64,000 nt of DNA from Sphingobacteriaceae bacterium (GTDB taxonomy: Bacteria; Bacteroidota; Bacteroidia; B-17B0; Aurantibacillaceae): NCBI GenBank assembly GCA_023251775.1, contig JAHEYC010000006.1, positions 1 to 64,000 of the forward strand, read 5' to 3'. Shown in pieces: positions 46,573 to 56,507 of this stretch (position 1 is its first letter; every line of letters begins with the position of its first letter). Position numbers and translations under genes: made by a program. A model generated the notes under the pieces. That model was not told where the DNA came from. It ran no database searches and saw only the letters and a list, made by a program, of their open reading frames with translations.

Positions 46573-47810
46573 TAATATCCAAATAGCTTAGAGAGATAAT
46601 AACTCCATCTATGCTTTTTGTTCTCTTTACCAATAAGATCAACGCGCGCTTTTTGAAAATCCTTGTATTTAAAATACGAATGCTCTTGTGCAATATGCTC
46701 AGCTTGCGTTTGCAATGAATTTGATAATTTGTATTCCTTTTCCATCATGGCCTGCAAATTAGTGAGTACTTGAAGACATAATACGGCCGGTTTAATATTA
46801 CTGCAATTATAATTTCCGTAATAATTCATATGATGAGTGAACGCAGTCAGTGAATTTTCGATGCTGTTAACTATATCCTCAGCCATATTCTTGTACTTAT
46901 AGGTTGGATGAAGATGAATTGTCATCTTAGAAAGTAAACTTGGTAATAATAAATGACTGCCTGTAATTGAGATCGCCATGATACTATTGGCATAAATATG
47001 GTTATACTCGAAGTCATTTTCTTTTGTATACGTATCTGTTCGTTTATCCATTATCCAAGCAGGGAAATTAAATTTGTCTGACTCTCCAACAACAATAAAA
47101 TTCACTTTTTCTGAAAAAAATGGTTTCATTAGCGAAAAAAGTTTCGTTATTTTCTTCCCTTGTTTATACGATCCCCATTGCCGAATAGTGTCTTTTCGAT
47201 AATAAAAAACAATATTTTTCTCTTCCTTAGGTTTTGTTTCACCAAAAAGGTCCAGTCTGCTCACTAATTTCTCTTTTAGAAATTCACCATAGGTATGGAT
47301 GGGGAATATCTCTTTGGTACTATAATTTTTTGTTATTGCATCCATACTTTTATTAAGAATAGGACATTTTTCCAAGGCTTTAAATGATTGATCAACTACT
47401 AATACATGAGTGAACGTATTCTTCTTTACAAAATGTTCGAGCGCTTTTGGAACGATGACCAGCGCATCATAGTCCTTTAATTCTGCAGAGCTGTCAACTG
47501 CTAAGAATAATTTAAGTAATGCATGACCAAAACAATTATCCAACACATTAAAAATAATAACCTTTTTGTTCTTTATAACCCCAACTGTTAAGGATACCTT
47601 ACTGTCATCGATAGATCCCTTAGGGTCAAAATTCTCATAAAAGGGTTTATTGTAAAAATTAATTTCGCCTTTCAGTATTGATCTCTTCTTGATATTAAAA
47701 GATAAAGGAAAAGCTCTTGCATGATCGATCGGTAATAAGGATACAGCCTCGTTCGACAATTCTGCATGAAAATAACCAGCGATCACTGTATGTTCGTTGT
47801 ATGCGATCAT
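46572..47810 (-). CDS. Uncharacterised polysaccharide-locus protein, possible glycosyltransferase
   Basis: Position in cluster; NCFGHALLKLFLAVD...ANSIMAISITGSHLLLPSLL vaguely GT61-like; low certainty on function. Confidence 0.5.
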   Translation of the reverse strand: MIAYNEHTVIAGYFHAELSNEAVSLLPIDHARAFPLSFNIKKRSILKGEINFYNKPFYENFDPKGSIDDSKVSLTVGVIKNKKVIIFNVLDNCFGHALLKLFLAVDSSAELKDYDALVIVPKALEHFVKKNTFTHVLVVDQSFKALEKCPILNKSMDAITKNYSTKEIFPIHTYGEFLKEKLVSRLDLFGETKPKEEKNIVFYYRKDTIRQWGSYKQGKKITKLFSLMKPFFSEKVNFIVVGESDKFNFPAWIMDKRTDTYTKENDFEYNHIYANSIMAISITGSHLLLPSLLSKMTIHLHPTYKYKNMAEDIVNSIENSLTAFTHHMNYYGNYNCSNIKPAVLCLQVLTNLQAMMEKEYKLSNSLQTQAEHIAQEHSYFKYKDFQKARVDLIGKENKKHRWSYYLSKLFGY

Positions 47811-48454
47811 TTCTTTTTATCGGGATAAAATGAGATTATATTATCGCGCACATCCATTTTATAATGCGGACGTTTTGATATGACGTATTTATTTAATGCA
47901 TCTATCGTTGGATAATCCTCTGTACCATTAAAATCTTTTGCATCATCAATTACCAGAACATGATCGATGGTGCTTGAAAAAACAGTATCCAATTCTCCGT
48001 ATATAGGACAATTCAATTCGCCTTTTGCTGTACTTCCACCAGAATAATGTCCATCCAACCAAAACAAAGCCGGCTCTTTTAAGATCTTTGTTACTTCTTT
48101 TAGTTTTACCGAACTATCGCCTTCAATAATATGAATATGCTTGAAGCGCTTGAATTTTTCGACAGCCTTTTGATAATAATCAGGACTTAATTCGATGGTA
48201 TAGATCTGATCAAAATTTTTCCGTTGAGCTTCTACCATTTCCCCTTGGAAAGTGCCTGTTTCCACCAAAGTGCTTAGGTTAAATTTTTGTTTATATTCCA
48301 AAATGCGTTGTTGCTTTATGGGATGAGGAGGCGGAACAGGTTTGCCCTTGCTTTCCCATTTGGAAATAAGTTCTTGATTTATTTTCCTGCGTTTCATGTC
48401 CCAATAAGGATCTAATATGAAAAGCGGTAAATTTTTGATGAGGAATTGTTTCAT
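47807..48454 (-). CDS. Class I SAM-dependent methyltransferase-like protein
   Basis: LVETGTFQGEMVEAQRKNFDQIYTIELSPDYYQKAVEKF...IIEGDSSVKLKEV...ALFWLDGHYSGG. Confidence 0.75.
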   Translation of the reverse strand: MKQFLIKNLPLFILDPYWDMKRRKINQELISKWESKGKPVPPPHPIKQQRILEYKQKFNLSTLVETGTFQGEMVEAQRKNFDQIYTIELSPDYYQKAVEKFKRFKHIHIIEGDSSVKLKEVTKILKEPALFWLDGHYSGGSTAKGELNCPIYGELDTVFSSTIDHVLVIDDAKDFNGTEDYPTIDALNKYVISKRPHYKMDVRDNIISFYPDKKK

Positions 48455-48457
48455 TTT

Positions 48458-50863
48458 TTAATTTTTTGAAAATTTAAAAAGATTCTTAAGGGTCACTAAT
48501 TTTGGTAATATGTATTTAAATATTGGATATTCTAGATTGGCGTATGATCTAAATTGTTCATGCGGCACGGGTTTTGAAGAAATGATCTGTTTGAATTCTT
48601 CTTCCGAAAGATCCATTTTCTTTAAAAAGAAACGAAGATCCTCTTTAAGTACAACTGCATCAATGATCGGTTTATCTAATTCTTTTAAAGCTTCCTCTTT
48701 GGTAATTTGGCCCGAACATATCATGGATGATAAATGTGCTTTGCGTTTATCAACTCCAAATTTTTCTTTTAAAGCATATCCCTGATAAAATCTGGTAAAA
48801 ATGGATTCATAATGTTTACCACCATAATCTTTCCAGCCAATATTATCAATAAGATATTGCTTTGAATCCACCTTATGGTAATCCAAATAACATAATATAG
48901 GCTCAATATTAAGTCCCCAAATAAATTTTAAATATTGATGCCACCAAAAACCATAGGTAGGAAATGATCTGAATTTTTTTTGTGTGCCAAATTTCTTATA
49001 AATATCTCTGATATTCTTTAGATCTCCTTTATCATACCGCATTGGCTTCGGTAAAATTCCTTCCGATTGATAATTAAAACCTGTAAGGACATACTTTACA
49101 TTCAACTCTTTTGCTTTTTTGAGTGTGATAGCCCACAAACCATGATCGGTTGGAACTTCCCAATCTAAAACTCCTGCTTTTATATATGCTTTTTGCAGAT
49201 CTTTGAATTCCTCCCAATCCACTACAAAGGTGTAAAGATCAAATCCAGTTTTTTTTGATATTTGTTCAATGTTCTTTACGGCAAGTTCGCTATTCCAACC
49301 ATTATCGAAATGAATAAGCAAAGCATTTAATCCCAACTCGTGCGCTTTAATGGCAACAAAAGAACTATCTACGCCACCGCTTACACCAATAAGACAATTA
49401 TATTTTTTCCCTTTGCTCTCACTTTTTATTTTTTCCGCTATCTTTTTCAACTGTGCATCTTTTGTTGACTGGGTCGGTAACATATACATCTCAAAATCTC
49501 GCTTGAACATAGTACAGTAATTACAAACACCATCAGCATTAAATGTGATAGCAGGATCATCCGTAGTATCTAACACACATTGTGTACAACACACTTTATA
49601 TTTTTGCTTCCAAGCATTTTCCTTTTCAATATCCGGTGAGCATTGCAACTCCAGATGCTCGCAAAACATATTAAAATTGTTCTCCGCGTTAAAATGATCC
49701 TTCCAAAAACGCTTTATCTGCTTACTTGCTTCTTCAGTAACCCAACTTGAATCCTTAAAGGTCAAAATAGTTTGCATTAATTCGTTAGGGCTAATGTCTT
49801 TTTTTACCAGAACGCCGGTCTTGCCCGTTACAATTTCGTGCACAGCTCCAACGTTGGTTGCCAAAATAGGGATCCCGAAACTTATCGCCTCCATCATCGA
49901 CACAGGAATGCCTTCTGTTTCGCTAACATTGATGAATAACGTTACAGGTACCCTTTTGTAAAATTCGTTCAATTCCTCAGGGGAAATATGTCCATTCATG
50001 TGAACTTTAACATTATCGGGTATCCGTTCAAGAATTGGTTTTAATTTATCCATTTCCTGCTTGGTATAATCACCAATATGGGTCCACATCATATTCTCCT
50101 TAGCCGTAGTTAAAGCCTCTGCGATCAAATTCAATCGTTTTAAGGGGACAAAGTTCGAGCAAGAAACCAAATGCAATTCGCTTTTCAATAAAGGATTTGT
50201 TCCATTATCAGTTGTACCCAAATAAAATGCTTTTGCCTTGTGAGAAAAAGTGAAATTCTCTTTAATATATCGTTCACCCAACTTAGAAATAGGAAAGATC
50301 GCAGACGCATATTCATAACACGTATGTCTGAATGGAATAAAGTTGTTCGGCCATCGCTCTTTATAAAGATCAAAACCATGTAATCGAAAAACAAATTCTG
50401 TTATCTTGTGATCTTTCATTAATAATGCTAAGGCCAATGCCCAACTATTCATCCAGAAGGAATAATGCAAGGTTTGGTTATGGGTTGAAGGATCGATGAC
50501 CTTTATCTTCTCAGATAATTCAATAGCATTTAAAAGCTCGCTTAAATAGTATCTTATTTTTCTAATAAAATATAATTTTGGTTTACAGTGGATGAATTCA
50601 TTACCAAGTATACTTAGAATGCTCCAAAAATTCTTACGGAAGAGTGCTTTCCTATTACGCACATACTTTATCTCACTTAAAAATCTCACTTCCACATTTG
50701 GAGGTAATTCAAAAGCCCCTTTCTCCTCTATTAAAGGAAGTATGATCACTTTTTTGAAATGTTTACTTAAATACGGTAATTCATTATGCAAATACGGCTC
50801 GCTATGCCCGTAAGGGAAGTTAACTGTATAAAGAAAAATAGTGGTATCCTTTTTATTCGGCAT
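48458..50863 (-). CDS. Bifunctional fusion: GT4 glycosyltransferase (N-terminal half) + WbpG-type N-acetyl sugar amidotransferase (C-terminal half)
   Basis: N-half VSCSNFVPLKRLNLIAEAL...SETEGIPVSMMEAISFGIPILATNVGAVHEIV; C-half CTQCVLDTTDDPAITFNADGVCNYC...YNCLIGVSGGVDSSFVA..AHELGLNALLIHFDNGWNSELAVKNI...VPTDHGLW...VLTGFNYQSEG; single uninterrupted 801-aa ORF. Confidence 0.92.
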   Translation of the reverse strand: MPNKKDTTIFLYTVNFPYGHSEPYLHNELPYLSKHFKKVIILPLIEEKGAFELPPNVEVRFLSEIKYVRNRKALFRKNFWSILSILGNEFIHCKPKLYFIRKIRYYLSELLNAIELSEKIKVIDPSTHNQTLHYSFWMNSWALALALLMKDHKITEFVFRLHGFDLYKERWPNNFIPFRHTCYEYASAIFPISKLGERYIKENFTFSHKAKAFYLGTTDNGTNPLLKSELHLVSCSNFVPLKRLNLIAEALTTAKENMMWTHIGDYTKQEMDKLKPILERIPDNVKVHMNGHISPEELNEFYKRVPVTLFINVSETEGIPVSMMEAISFGIPILATNVGAVHEIVTGKTGVLVKKDISPNELMQTILTFKDSSWVTEEASKQIKRFWKDHFNAENNFNMFCEHLELQCSPDIEKENAWKQKYKVCCTQCVLDTTDDPAITFNADGVCNYCTMFKRDFEMYMLPTQSTKDAQLKKIAEKIKSESKGKKYNCLIGVSGGVDSSFVAIKAHELGLNALLIHFDNGWNSELAVKNIEQISKKTGFDLYTFVVDWEEFKDLQKAYIKAGVLDWEVPTDHGLWAITLKKAKELNVKYVLTGFNYQSEGILPKPMRYDKGDLKNIRDIYKKFGTQKKFRSFPTYGFWWHQYLKFIWGLNIEPILCYLDYHKVDSKQYLIDNIGWKDYGGKHYESIFTRFYQGYALKEKFGVDKRKAHLSSMICSGQITKEEALKELDKPIIDAVVLKEDLRFFLKKMDLSEEEFKQIISSKPVPHEQFRSYANLEYPIFKYILPKLVTLKNLFKFSKN

Positions 50864-50866
50864 GAA

Positions 50867-52006
50867 TTATTTTAAACTCGGATTCTCTTTGAAAAAATCA
50901 TTGATCTTTCCGCAAATGAATTCCACTTCATTGGTGGTTAAACTATAATAAAATGGTAATCTTAATAATGTGTCTTGATAGTGATCTGCTTGTTTTAATT
51001 CACCGCCGTTATATTTCGACTCATAAAACGGACTCTTATGCAGAGATAAATAATGGAACACGGTTAAAACATCAAACGATTTTAAATAAGTTATCAATTT
51101 TGTTCGAGTTTCTAAAGAGTTTAACACCAAATAAAACATGTGCGCATTATTTGTTGCGTACTCCGGAATGTGGGGCAAAGTAAAATTCCCCTTAGAAAAA
51201 GCACTTAATTTTTGGTGATAGGTCTCCCAGATCAATTTTCGTTTTGCTTGAATTTGTTCTATGTTCTCAATTTGTGCGAACAAGAACGCGGCAATAACTT
51301 CGCTGGGTAAAAAAGAGGAACCAATATCTACCCAACCATATTTATCCACTTCTCCTCTAAAAAAAGAAGAGCGGTTTGTTCCTTTTTCTCTGATGATCTC
51401 GGCACGTTTTATAAAACGTTCATCATTAATGGCCAACATTCCTCCTTCTCCCGAAATAATATTTTTAGTTTCATGAAATGAAAAACAAGATAAATGTCCG
51501 ATCGAACCTAAGGGTTTTCCCTTATAATAGCTATCAATGGCCTGCGCTGCATCTTCTACAACAAACAGCTCATGTTTTTTAGCTAATGCCATGATCCTAT
51601 CCATATCACAAGCAATTCCGGCATAATGAACAGGCAATATCACTTTTGTTCGTTTTGTGATCAATGGTTCGATATTCTCCACATTCATATTTGGATTCTC
51701 ACCGCCCGAATCAACAAAAATAATTTTTGCACCTCTTAATACGAAGGCATTTACTGTAGATACGAAGGTGTATGAAGGTGCGATCACTTCATCGCCTTCT
51801 TTTATGTCTAATAAAATTGCTGCCATTTCTAAAGCATCGGTACAACTCGTTGTAAGCAATGCCTTTTTGAAACCATATTTTTTCTCGAAGAACTGATGAC
51901 ATTTTTGAGTAAAAATTCCGTCGCCCGAGATCTTTCCCGATTGCACAGCCTCGGCAATATACTTTGTTTCGTTGCCCGTTAAAAAAGGTTTATTAAATGG
52001 GATCAT
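50867..52006 (-). CDS. wecE: dTDP-4-amino-4,6-dideoxygalactose transaminase (WecE/RffA family)
   Basis: MIPFNKPFLTGNETKYIAEAVQSGKISGDGIFTQKCHQFFEKKYG...LTTSCTDALEMAAIL..GDEVIAPSYTFVSTVNAFVLRGAKIIFVD...FSFHETKNIISGEGG. Confidence 0.9.
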   Translation of the reverse strand: MIPFNKPFLTGNETKYIAEAVQSGKISGDGIFTQKCHQFFEKKYGFKKALLTTSCTDALEMAAILLDIKEGDEVIAPSYTFVSTVNAFVLRGAKIIFVDSGGENPNMNVENIEPLITKRTKVILPVHYAGIACDMDRIMALAKKHELFVVEDAAQAIDSYYKGKPLGSIGHLSCFSFHETKNIISGEGGMLAINDERFIKRAEIIREKGTNRSSFFRGEVDKYGWVDIGSSFLPSEVIAAFLFAQIENIEQIQAKRKLIWETYHQKLSAFSKGNFTLPHIPEYATNNAHMFYLVLNSLETRTKLITYLKSFDVLTVFHYLSLHKSPFYESKYNGGELKQADHYQDTLLRLPFYYSLTTNEVEFICGKINDFFKENPSLK

Positions 52007-52018
52007 TTATAAGATAGA

Positions 52019-52726
52019 TTAAAACCAAAAATGATAAATATTTTTTGTGTCTGAAATATGATAGCCGCATTTTTCGTAAAGTTTGCAAGCAAGCGTATTT
52101 TCTCCTTGAGTTACCACAGACGCCGTTGGAAGTTTTTTTGATAAGTACCAATTATGAGAAGCCTTCATTAATTCCATTCCAATTCCTTTTCCTCTTGAGG
52201 CTGGACTTACCGCAATTAGCCCAATTTGCCCATTTATTCCCTCGGCCTTTAATGTTACCAAGCCCAGTATTTTATTATTCTCTTTGTACACTAATACTTC
52301 ATCCGCTATTTGTCTGTTCACCGACTTCGTTATCCATTCGGTATATAAACGTTCAAATTCTTTGTTCTTAAAATTCTTATCCTTGCTAAATCGTGAGTAA
52401 ATACCGCTTTCAATGGCAAGATCCAAAACATCTTTAACCGGTTGGTCAGGTAAAAAACTCACAATATTCTTAGACGCTTCCTCTCCTTTGACAGAAGATA
52501 TGGCAAACGTTGTTTTTGTATCAACCAAAGATCCGCCATGCTGTTTTGCAATTTCATTAAGTTCTTTATTTTGAGAAGGAATAAAACTATATGCCAGTTT
52601 ATAGTGCATTTTCTTTAGTTCGTTCAAACACGATTCCATTTCAATTGCAGAATGGATCTTCTTTGCATCTAAAAGTGCTACTTTATAATTAAAGAACTGC
52701 GAATCCCAATCGAGATGTTTAAACAT
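52019..52726 (-). CDS. wecD: GNAT acetyltransferase, WecD/RffC-like (dTDP-4-amino-4,6-dideoxygalactose N-acetyltransferase candidate)
   Basis: LDWDSQFFNYKVALL...SGIYSRFSKDKNFKNKEFERLYTEWITKSVNRQIADEVLVY...IGLIAVSPASRGKGIGMELM; adjacent to WecE. Confidence 0.8.
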   Translation of the reverse strand: MFKHLDWDSQFFNYKVALLDAKKIHSAIEMESCLNELKKMHYKLAYSFIPSQNKELNEIAKQHGGSLVDTKTTFAISSVKGEEASKNIVSFLPDQPVKDVLDLAIESGIYSRFSKDKNFKNKEFERLYTEWITKSVNRQIADEVLVYKENNKILGLVTLKAEGINGQIGLIAVSPASRGKGIGMELMKASHNWYLSKKLPTASVVTQGENTLACKLYEKCGYHISDTKNIYHFWF

Positions 52727-53664
52727 TAGCTCTCACTATTTGCTTTTTCACTGATGATATACAATGGTCTACCTTTTACTTCATTAAATACACGCGAAAG
52801 ATATAATCCAATTATTCCTAAGATAAAAATTATCAATCCCGAGAAAAAACAAATTGAAATGATAAGACTCGACCAACCAGTTACAGTAAATTTTCCGTTT
52901 AATGCCATTACTATTAATACTACAGCCGACAAAAAGGAGATCCCCGCAATGAAAATTCCTAATTTAACAACGAGTTTTAATGGCTTTTCGGAGAAAGCAA
53001 CAATGGTGTTGAATCCTAATGTCATAAGTTTTTTAAGACTGTATGAACTCTCACCTTCAAAACGCAAAGCATGTTCTATCTCGATAGAGGTTTTTTTAAA
53101 TCCTACCCATTGAACTGCAGTTGGAAAAAATCGAATTTGCTCGCGCATTTGCGTAATAGCCTCAATTGCTTTTTTATGATAGATACCAAAATTGGCGATA
53201 GAACTATCCTGTTCGGTTTCGGTCATGTACCCAAGAAAACGATAGAACATCTTCGAGGTAGATCGTTTAAGGAATCCATCTTGTCGTTGCATTCGTTTTG
53301 CCAATACAATATCAAATCCTTCCATTGCTTTTTTATACAATTTTTCTATCTCTTCGGGTTGATCTTGAAGATCACAATCCATTACAACTACCCAATCACC
53401 TTTTGCAATATCTAATCCCGCTGTAATGGCGTAATGCTGACCAAAATTTCGCGAGAGTTTTATGCCTTTAACTTTGTTATTTGTTTTACATACGTTATTT
53501 ATTGCTTCCCAACTTTTATCCGGACCACCATCTTCCACCAAAATGATCTCATACTTCTGTGTGATCTTTGAAATAGAATCGGATATTCTTTTTACCAATT
53601 CAGGAATTATCTTTTCTGCCTTATAAACCGGCGAAACAATGGATATGTGAATGTCGTTACTCAT
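52726..53664 (-). CDS. DPM1/GtrB-like family 2 glycosyltransferase with two C-terminal TM helices
   Basis: ISIVSPVYKAEKIIPELVKRI...EIILVEDGGPDKSW...LSRNFGQHYAITAGLDIAKGDWVVVMDCDLQDQPEEI. Confidence 0.92.
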   Translation of the reverse strand: MSNDIHISIVSPVYKAEKIIPELVKRISDSISKITQKYEIILVEDGGPDKSWEAINNVCKTNNKVKGIKLSRNFGQHYAITAGLDIAKGDWVVVMDCDLQDQPEEIEKLYKKAMEGFDIVLAKRMQRQDGFLKRSTSKMFYRFLGYMTETEQDSSIANFGIYHKKAIEAITQMREQIRFFPTAVQWVGFKKTSIEIEHALRFEGESSYSLKKLMTLGFNTIVAFSEKPLKLVVKLGIFIAGISFLSAVVLIVMALNGKFTVTGWSSLIISICFFSGLIIFILGIIGLYLSRVFNEVKGRPLYIISEKANSES

Positions 53665-55522
53665 TTTTATTTAAGATTAAAACTTGGTACTTTCCAGATC
53701 GCATATAGTTCTTACTTATAGAATCCGGTAGAACATATTTATTGGTGACAACAAGATAATCAAATTCTCCTTTATTTAATTCATCCCTTAGATCACAATT
53801 CAAAGTATATTTTGGGAAAACCGTAAGCCAACTCTCCAATTTCTCATATGCATCTTTTCGTTTCTCATCTTTATCGCTTAAAAGATCCTCTTTACATGTA
53901 ACTAAATACTGATCAGAATTATCGTAAAGATAAGAAAGATAACTGCCAACCTGAACTACCATAGATTGTCTTCTTTTAGGGCTATAATCCTTTAGATCAT
54001 TCTTGCTAAAAGCAAAACTCCCTTTGGAATTATCTTTTATAAGGTCTTTCAACATCTTTACCTCATTTTGGTTGAATCCTTCTCGTGAAAGATTTATCTC
54101 AGCCAAACTATAACTACACTTTGTTAAGTCAATGGTATGATAGGTCCTTAAAAAATAACAGCCACATAAAATAAAGACCGCAGCACTTATGAAATGTGCT
54201 CTTTTATTTAAATTGTTCAAGATAATGATAACAAAAATAATTAAAAATGCGGTGGCAAAACAATACGAAAAATAAGGGAACTGATAGGCATTATCAATAT
54301 TATTAAAAACTTGAAAGAAAATAATTGATCCAATTCCCGAAAAGATCACCGAGATCACTATCTCATTCACCGATCTTATCTTAAAGGCGAATTTATTTAA
54401 TAGGAATATGACCATAGGAATAATTAAGAATTCGATCGTTAATATAGCAGTGATCCCAACAATAGCGCGCCAAATGATCATGTCCTGTACTAATAATTCA
54501 CCAACAGGTTTCATTGGAATTAATTTTACAGTTGTCATAGTAAGTTTGTAAAAAATCATCATTCCGATCAAAAAAAATGCTGTTGCGGAATTATAACTAA
54601 TGAATTGCTTCCATGTTAATACCTTTTTGCGTTTCGCAATGATCCAGAAAATAATAATTGCGGCTAATAATCCCGGAATTAATGTAATAGAAAAAGTGAG
54701 TACTATTAATGATGTCAAGAGAACAAGATGATAATTTTGCTCGAAAATAAATATGCAAAGGGATAAAATTCCCAGGTAATACATTATAAAATTAGGCCTG
54801 AGCCAAAAGTCGGAATAGGTATAATAATTAATATCCTTAAAATTAAATAAGATGAATAAAGGGAAAATGGAAATTGCGAATGCGGCCAAAAAACCAACGA
54901 CACTATTTTTTGAAAAGGATACAAAGCCGATAAACACTAATGAAATTAGGAATGGATACGTTATATATTTAAGAGCAATTACATTCGTAACGCCCAATAT
55001 TGTTGCGAAGATCGAATTCAACCACAATTCGGTATAATGATAAGGATACGTGCCACTAAATTCTTTCCCTTGTGAATTATAAAAATGGTGAGCATTCTCT
55101 TGCCCAAACTTGCCTAAACTATGCGATATTTTTGAATAAAATCGAATATCGTTCTCAATATTATCAGGAAATACATAATAGCCGGTTATAAAAATAATAA
55201 AAGGGAAAATAAGACTTAATTTCAAAAGCAAAGCAAGATCAGGCTTAACGAATTGTTGTTTTTCCTTTCGGTTATTGATGCTCAAATAAATAAGTACTCC
55301 TAACAGAAATAAATTTATAGTTATGCCTTTGGAAATTATGATCGCGTAAATCGATACACAAAATAGTAATGCGAAAAATGTATTTAAAAAGATATTTTTC
55401 ACTTCTGAATTTGAACCAGATCGAAATGCAAAGCTACCCATGTAAGCCAATAGCATAAATACGACGATGGAGAATGCCGAAAAAATACTTAATTGATAAA
55501 TGGAACTAAGATTGCCAATCAT
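53657..55522 (-). CDS. Large multi-TM membrane protein (possible GT-C glycosyltransferase or polymerase)
   Basis: More than 10 hydrophobic segments, short soluble C-terminal domain; 8-nt overlap with GT2 gene. Confidence 0.7.
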   Translation of the reverse strand: MIGNLSSIYQLSIFSAFSIVVFMLLAYMGSFAFRSGSNSEVKNIFLNTFFALLFCVSIYAIIISKGITINLFLLGVLIYLSINNRKEKQQFVKPDLALLLKLSLIFPFIIFITGYYVFPDNIENDIRFYSKISHSLGKFGQENAHHFYNSQGKEFSGTYPYHYTELWLNSIFATILGVTNVIALKYITYPFLISLVFIGFVSFSKNSVVGFLAAFAISIFPLFILFNFKDINYYTYSDFWLRPNFIMYYLGILSLCIFIFEQNYHLVLLTSLIVLTFSITLIPGLLAAIIIFWIIAKRKKVLTWKQFISYNSATAFFLIGMMIFYKLTMTTVKLIPMKPVGELLVQDMIIWRAIVGITAILTIEFLIIPMVIFLLNKFAFKIRSVNEIVISVIFSGIGSIIFFQVFNNIDNAYQFPYFSYCFATAFLIIFVIIILNNLNKRAHFISAAVFILCGCYFLRTYHTIDLTKCSYSLAEINLSREGFNQNEVKMLKDLIKDNSKGSFAFSKNDLKDYSPKRRQSMVVQVGSYLSYLYDNSDQYLVTCKEDLLSDKDEKRKDAYEKLESWLTVFPKYTLNCDLRDELNKGEFDYLVVTNKYVLPDSISKNYMRSGKYQVLILNKNE

Positions 55523-56507
55523 AACAATGATCTAAATTAGAATGATATGCCCTTGAAACTTTTGAAAATGTGGAATTCCCCTGGTAAAACAGAAATTTTG
55601 CTTTGCTTAATAAGAACATCTCAGTGATGCTGTCCTCATATATGCTATATTTAAGATCTTCTGCATTATTATATAGGGCCCATTGATGTAATCCTTCGTT
55701 ATTTAATTTTGGTTTATATTTTGGGTATAAAATAAGATCCGTAAAATGCGACTTAAAAATATTCTCTACTTCTTCAGAATCGGTAGACAAGTAGACACTC
55801 TTTGTTTTTAAATTATTTTTAAGGTCATTAATGAATTTATCAAGAGAAGCCTTGGGTTTTTTATCGGTATATCTTACGTGAACACCTGTAACATCACTTT
55901 CAAATTTATTAGCCGAAGCAAATTCGTTCACTTTTTCTAAAACAAATTTCTTGGGTTCAATAAACTCCTTCATATGATCAAAAGAAATATTCGGCAAAAA
56001 ATCGGCATAATATAGAACGTCCTCTTTGCGATCATCTTTCAATCTATCGCCATACACCAAACATTTTTTATCAAATACATTTTTAATAGCAATTATATCA
56101 CTATCGCTGCTTATTTTCCTTGCTTCAGAAATTGGTTTCCAACATGATCTTAGTTTACTCCAATTTCCCCTTGGGAAAAACGTTTCCGGTAATTTTAAAA
56201 ACACGTTTGATGACTCTTGATAATACAATTCGTAGATCCCTTTTTGAGGAAATGTTTTAAATAACTCTGAAGAATGATCCAATACGTCAAAATTCTCAAT
56301 ATCCCTGTAAGATCCCAAACTCTCCACATTTTTGAGTTCAAATGTTTTAGTAAATGCGTTCACGCCAAATTTATCAAATTGTCCGTCTTCCCAATCCACG
56401 ATCAATATTCTGTTATTTCTTTTTGCATATGCTATTGCTGCAAGCACTGTCACCAATCTGTTCCCCGACCCTGCACATCCTTTTACTATAAGATATTTTT
56501 TTGTCAT
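55506..56507 (-). CDS. NodZ/alpha-1,6-fucosyltransferase-like (GT23-type) protein
   Basis: LIVKGCAGSGNRLVTVLAAIAYAKRNNRILIVDWEDGQF...VTGVHVRYTDKKPKASLDKFI...VYLSTDSEEVENIF. Confidence 0.6.
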   Translation of the reverse strand: MTKKYLIVKGCAGSGNRLVTVLAAIAYAKRNNRILIVDWEDGQFDKFGVNAFTKTFELKNVESLGSYRDIENFDVLDHSSELFKTFPQKGIYELYYQESSNVFLKLPETFFPRGNWSKLRSCWKPISEARKISSDSDIIAIKNVFDKKCLVYGDRLKDDRKEDVLYYADFLPNISFDHMKEFIEPKKFVLEKVNEFASANKFESDVTGVHVRYTDKKPKASLDKFINDLKNNLKTKSVYLSTDSEEVENIFKSHFTDLILYPKYKPKLNNEGLHQWALYNNAEDLKYSIYEDSITEMFLLSKAKFLFYQGNSTFSKVSRAYHSNLDHCYDWQS

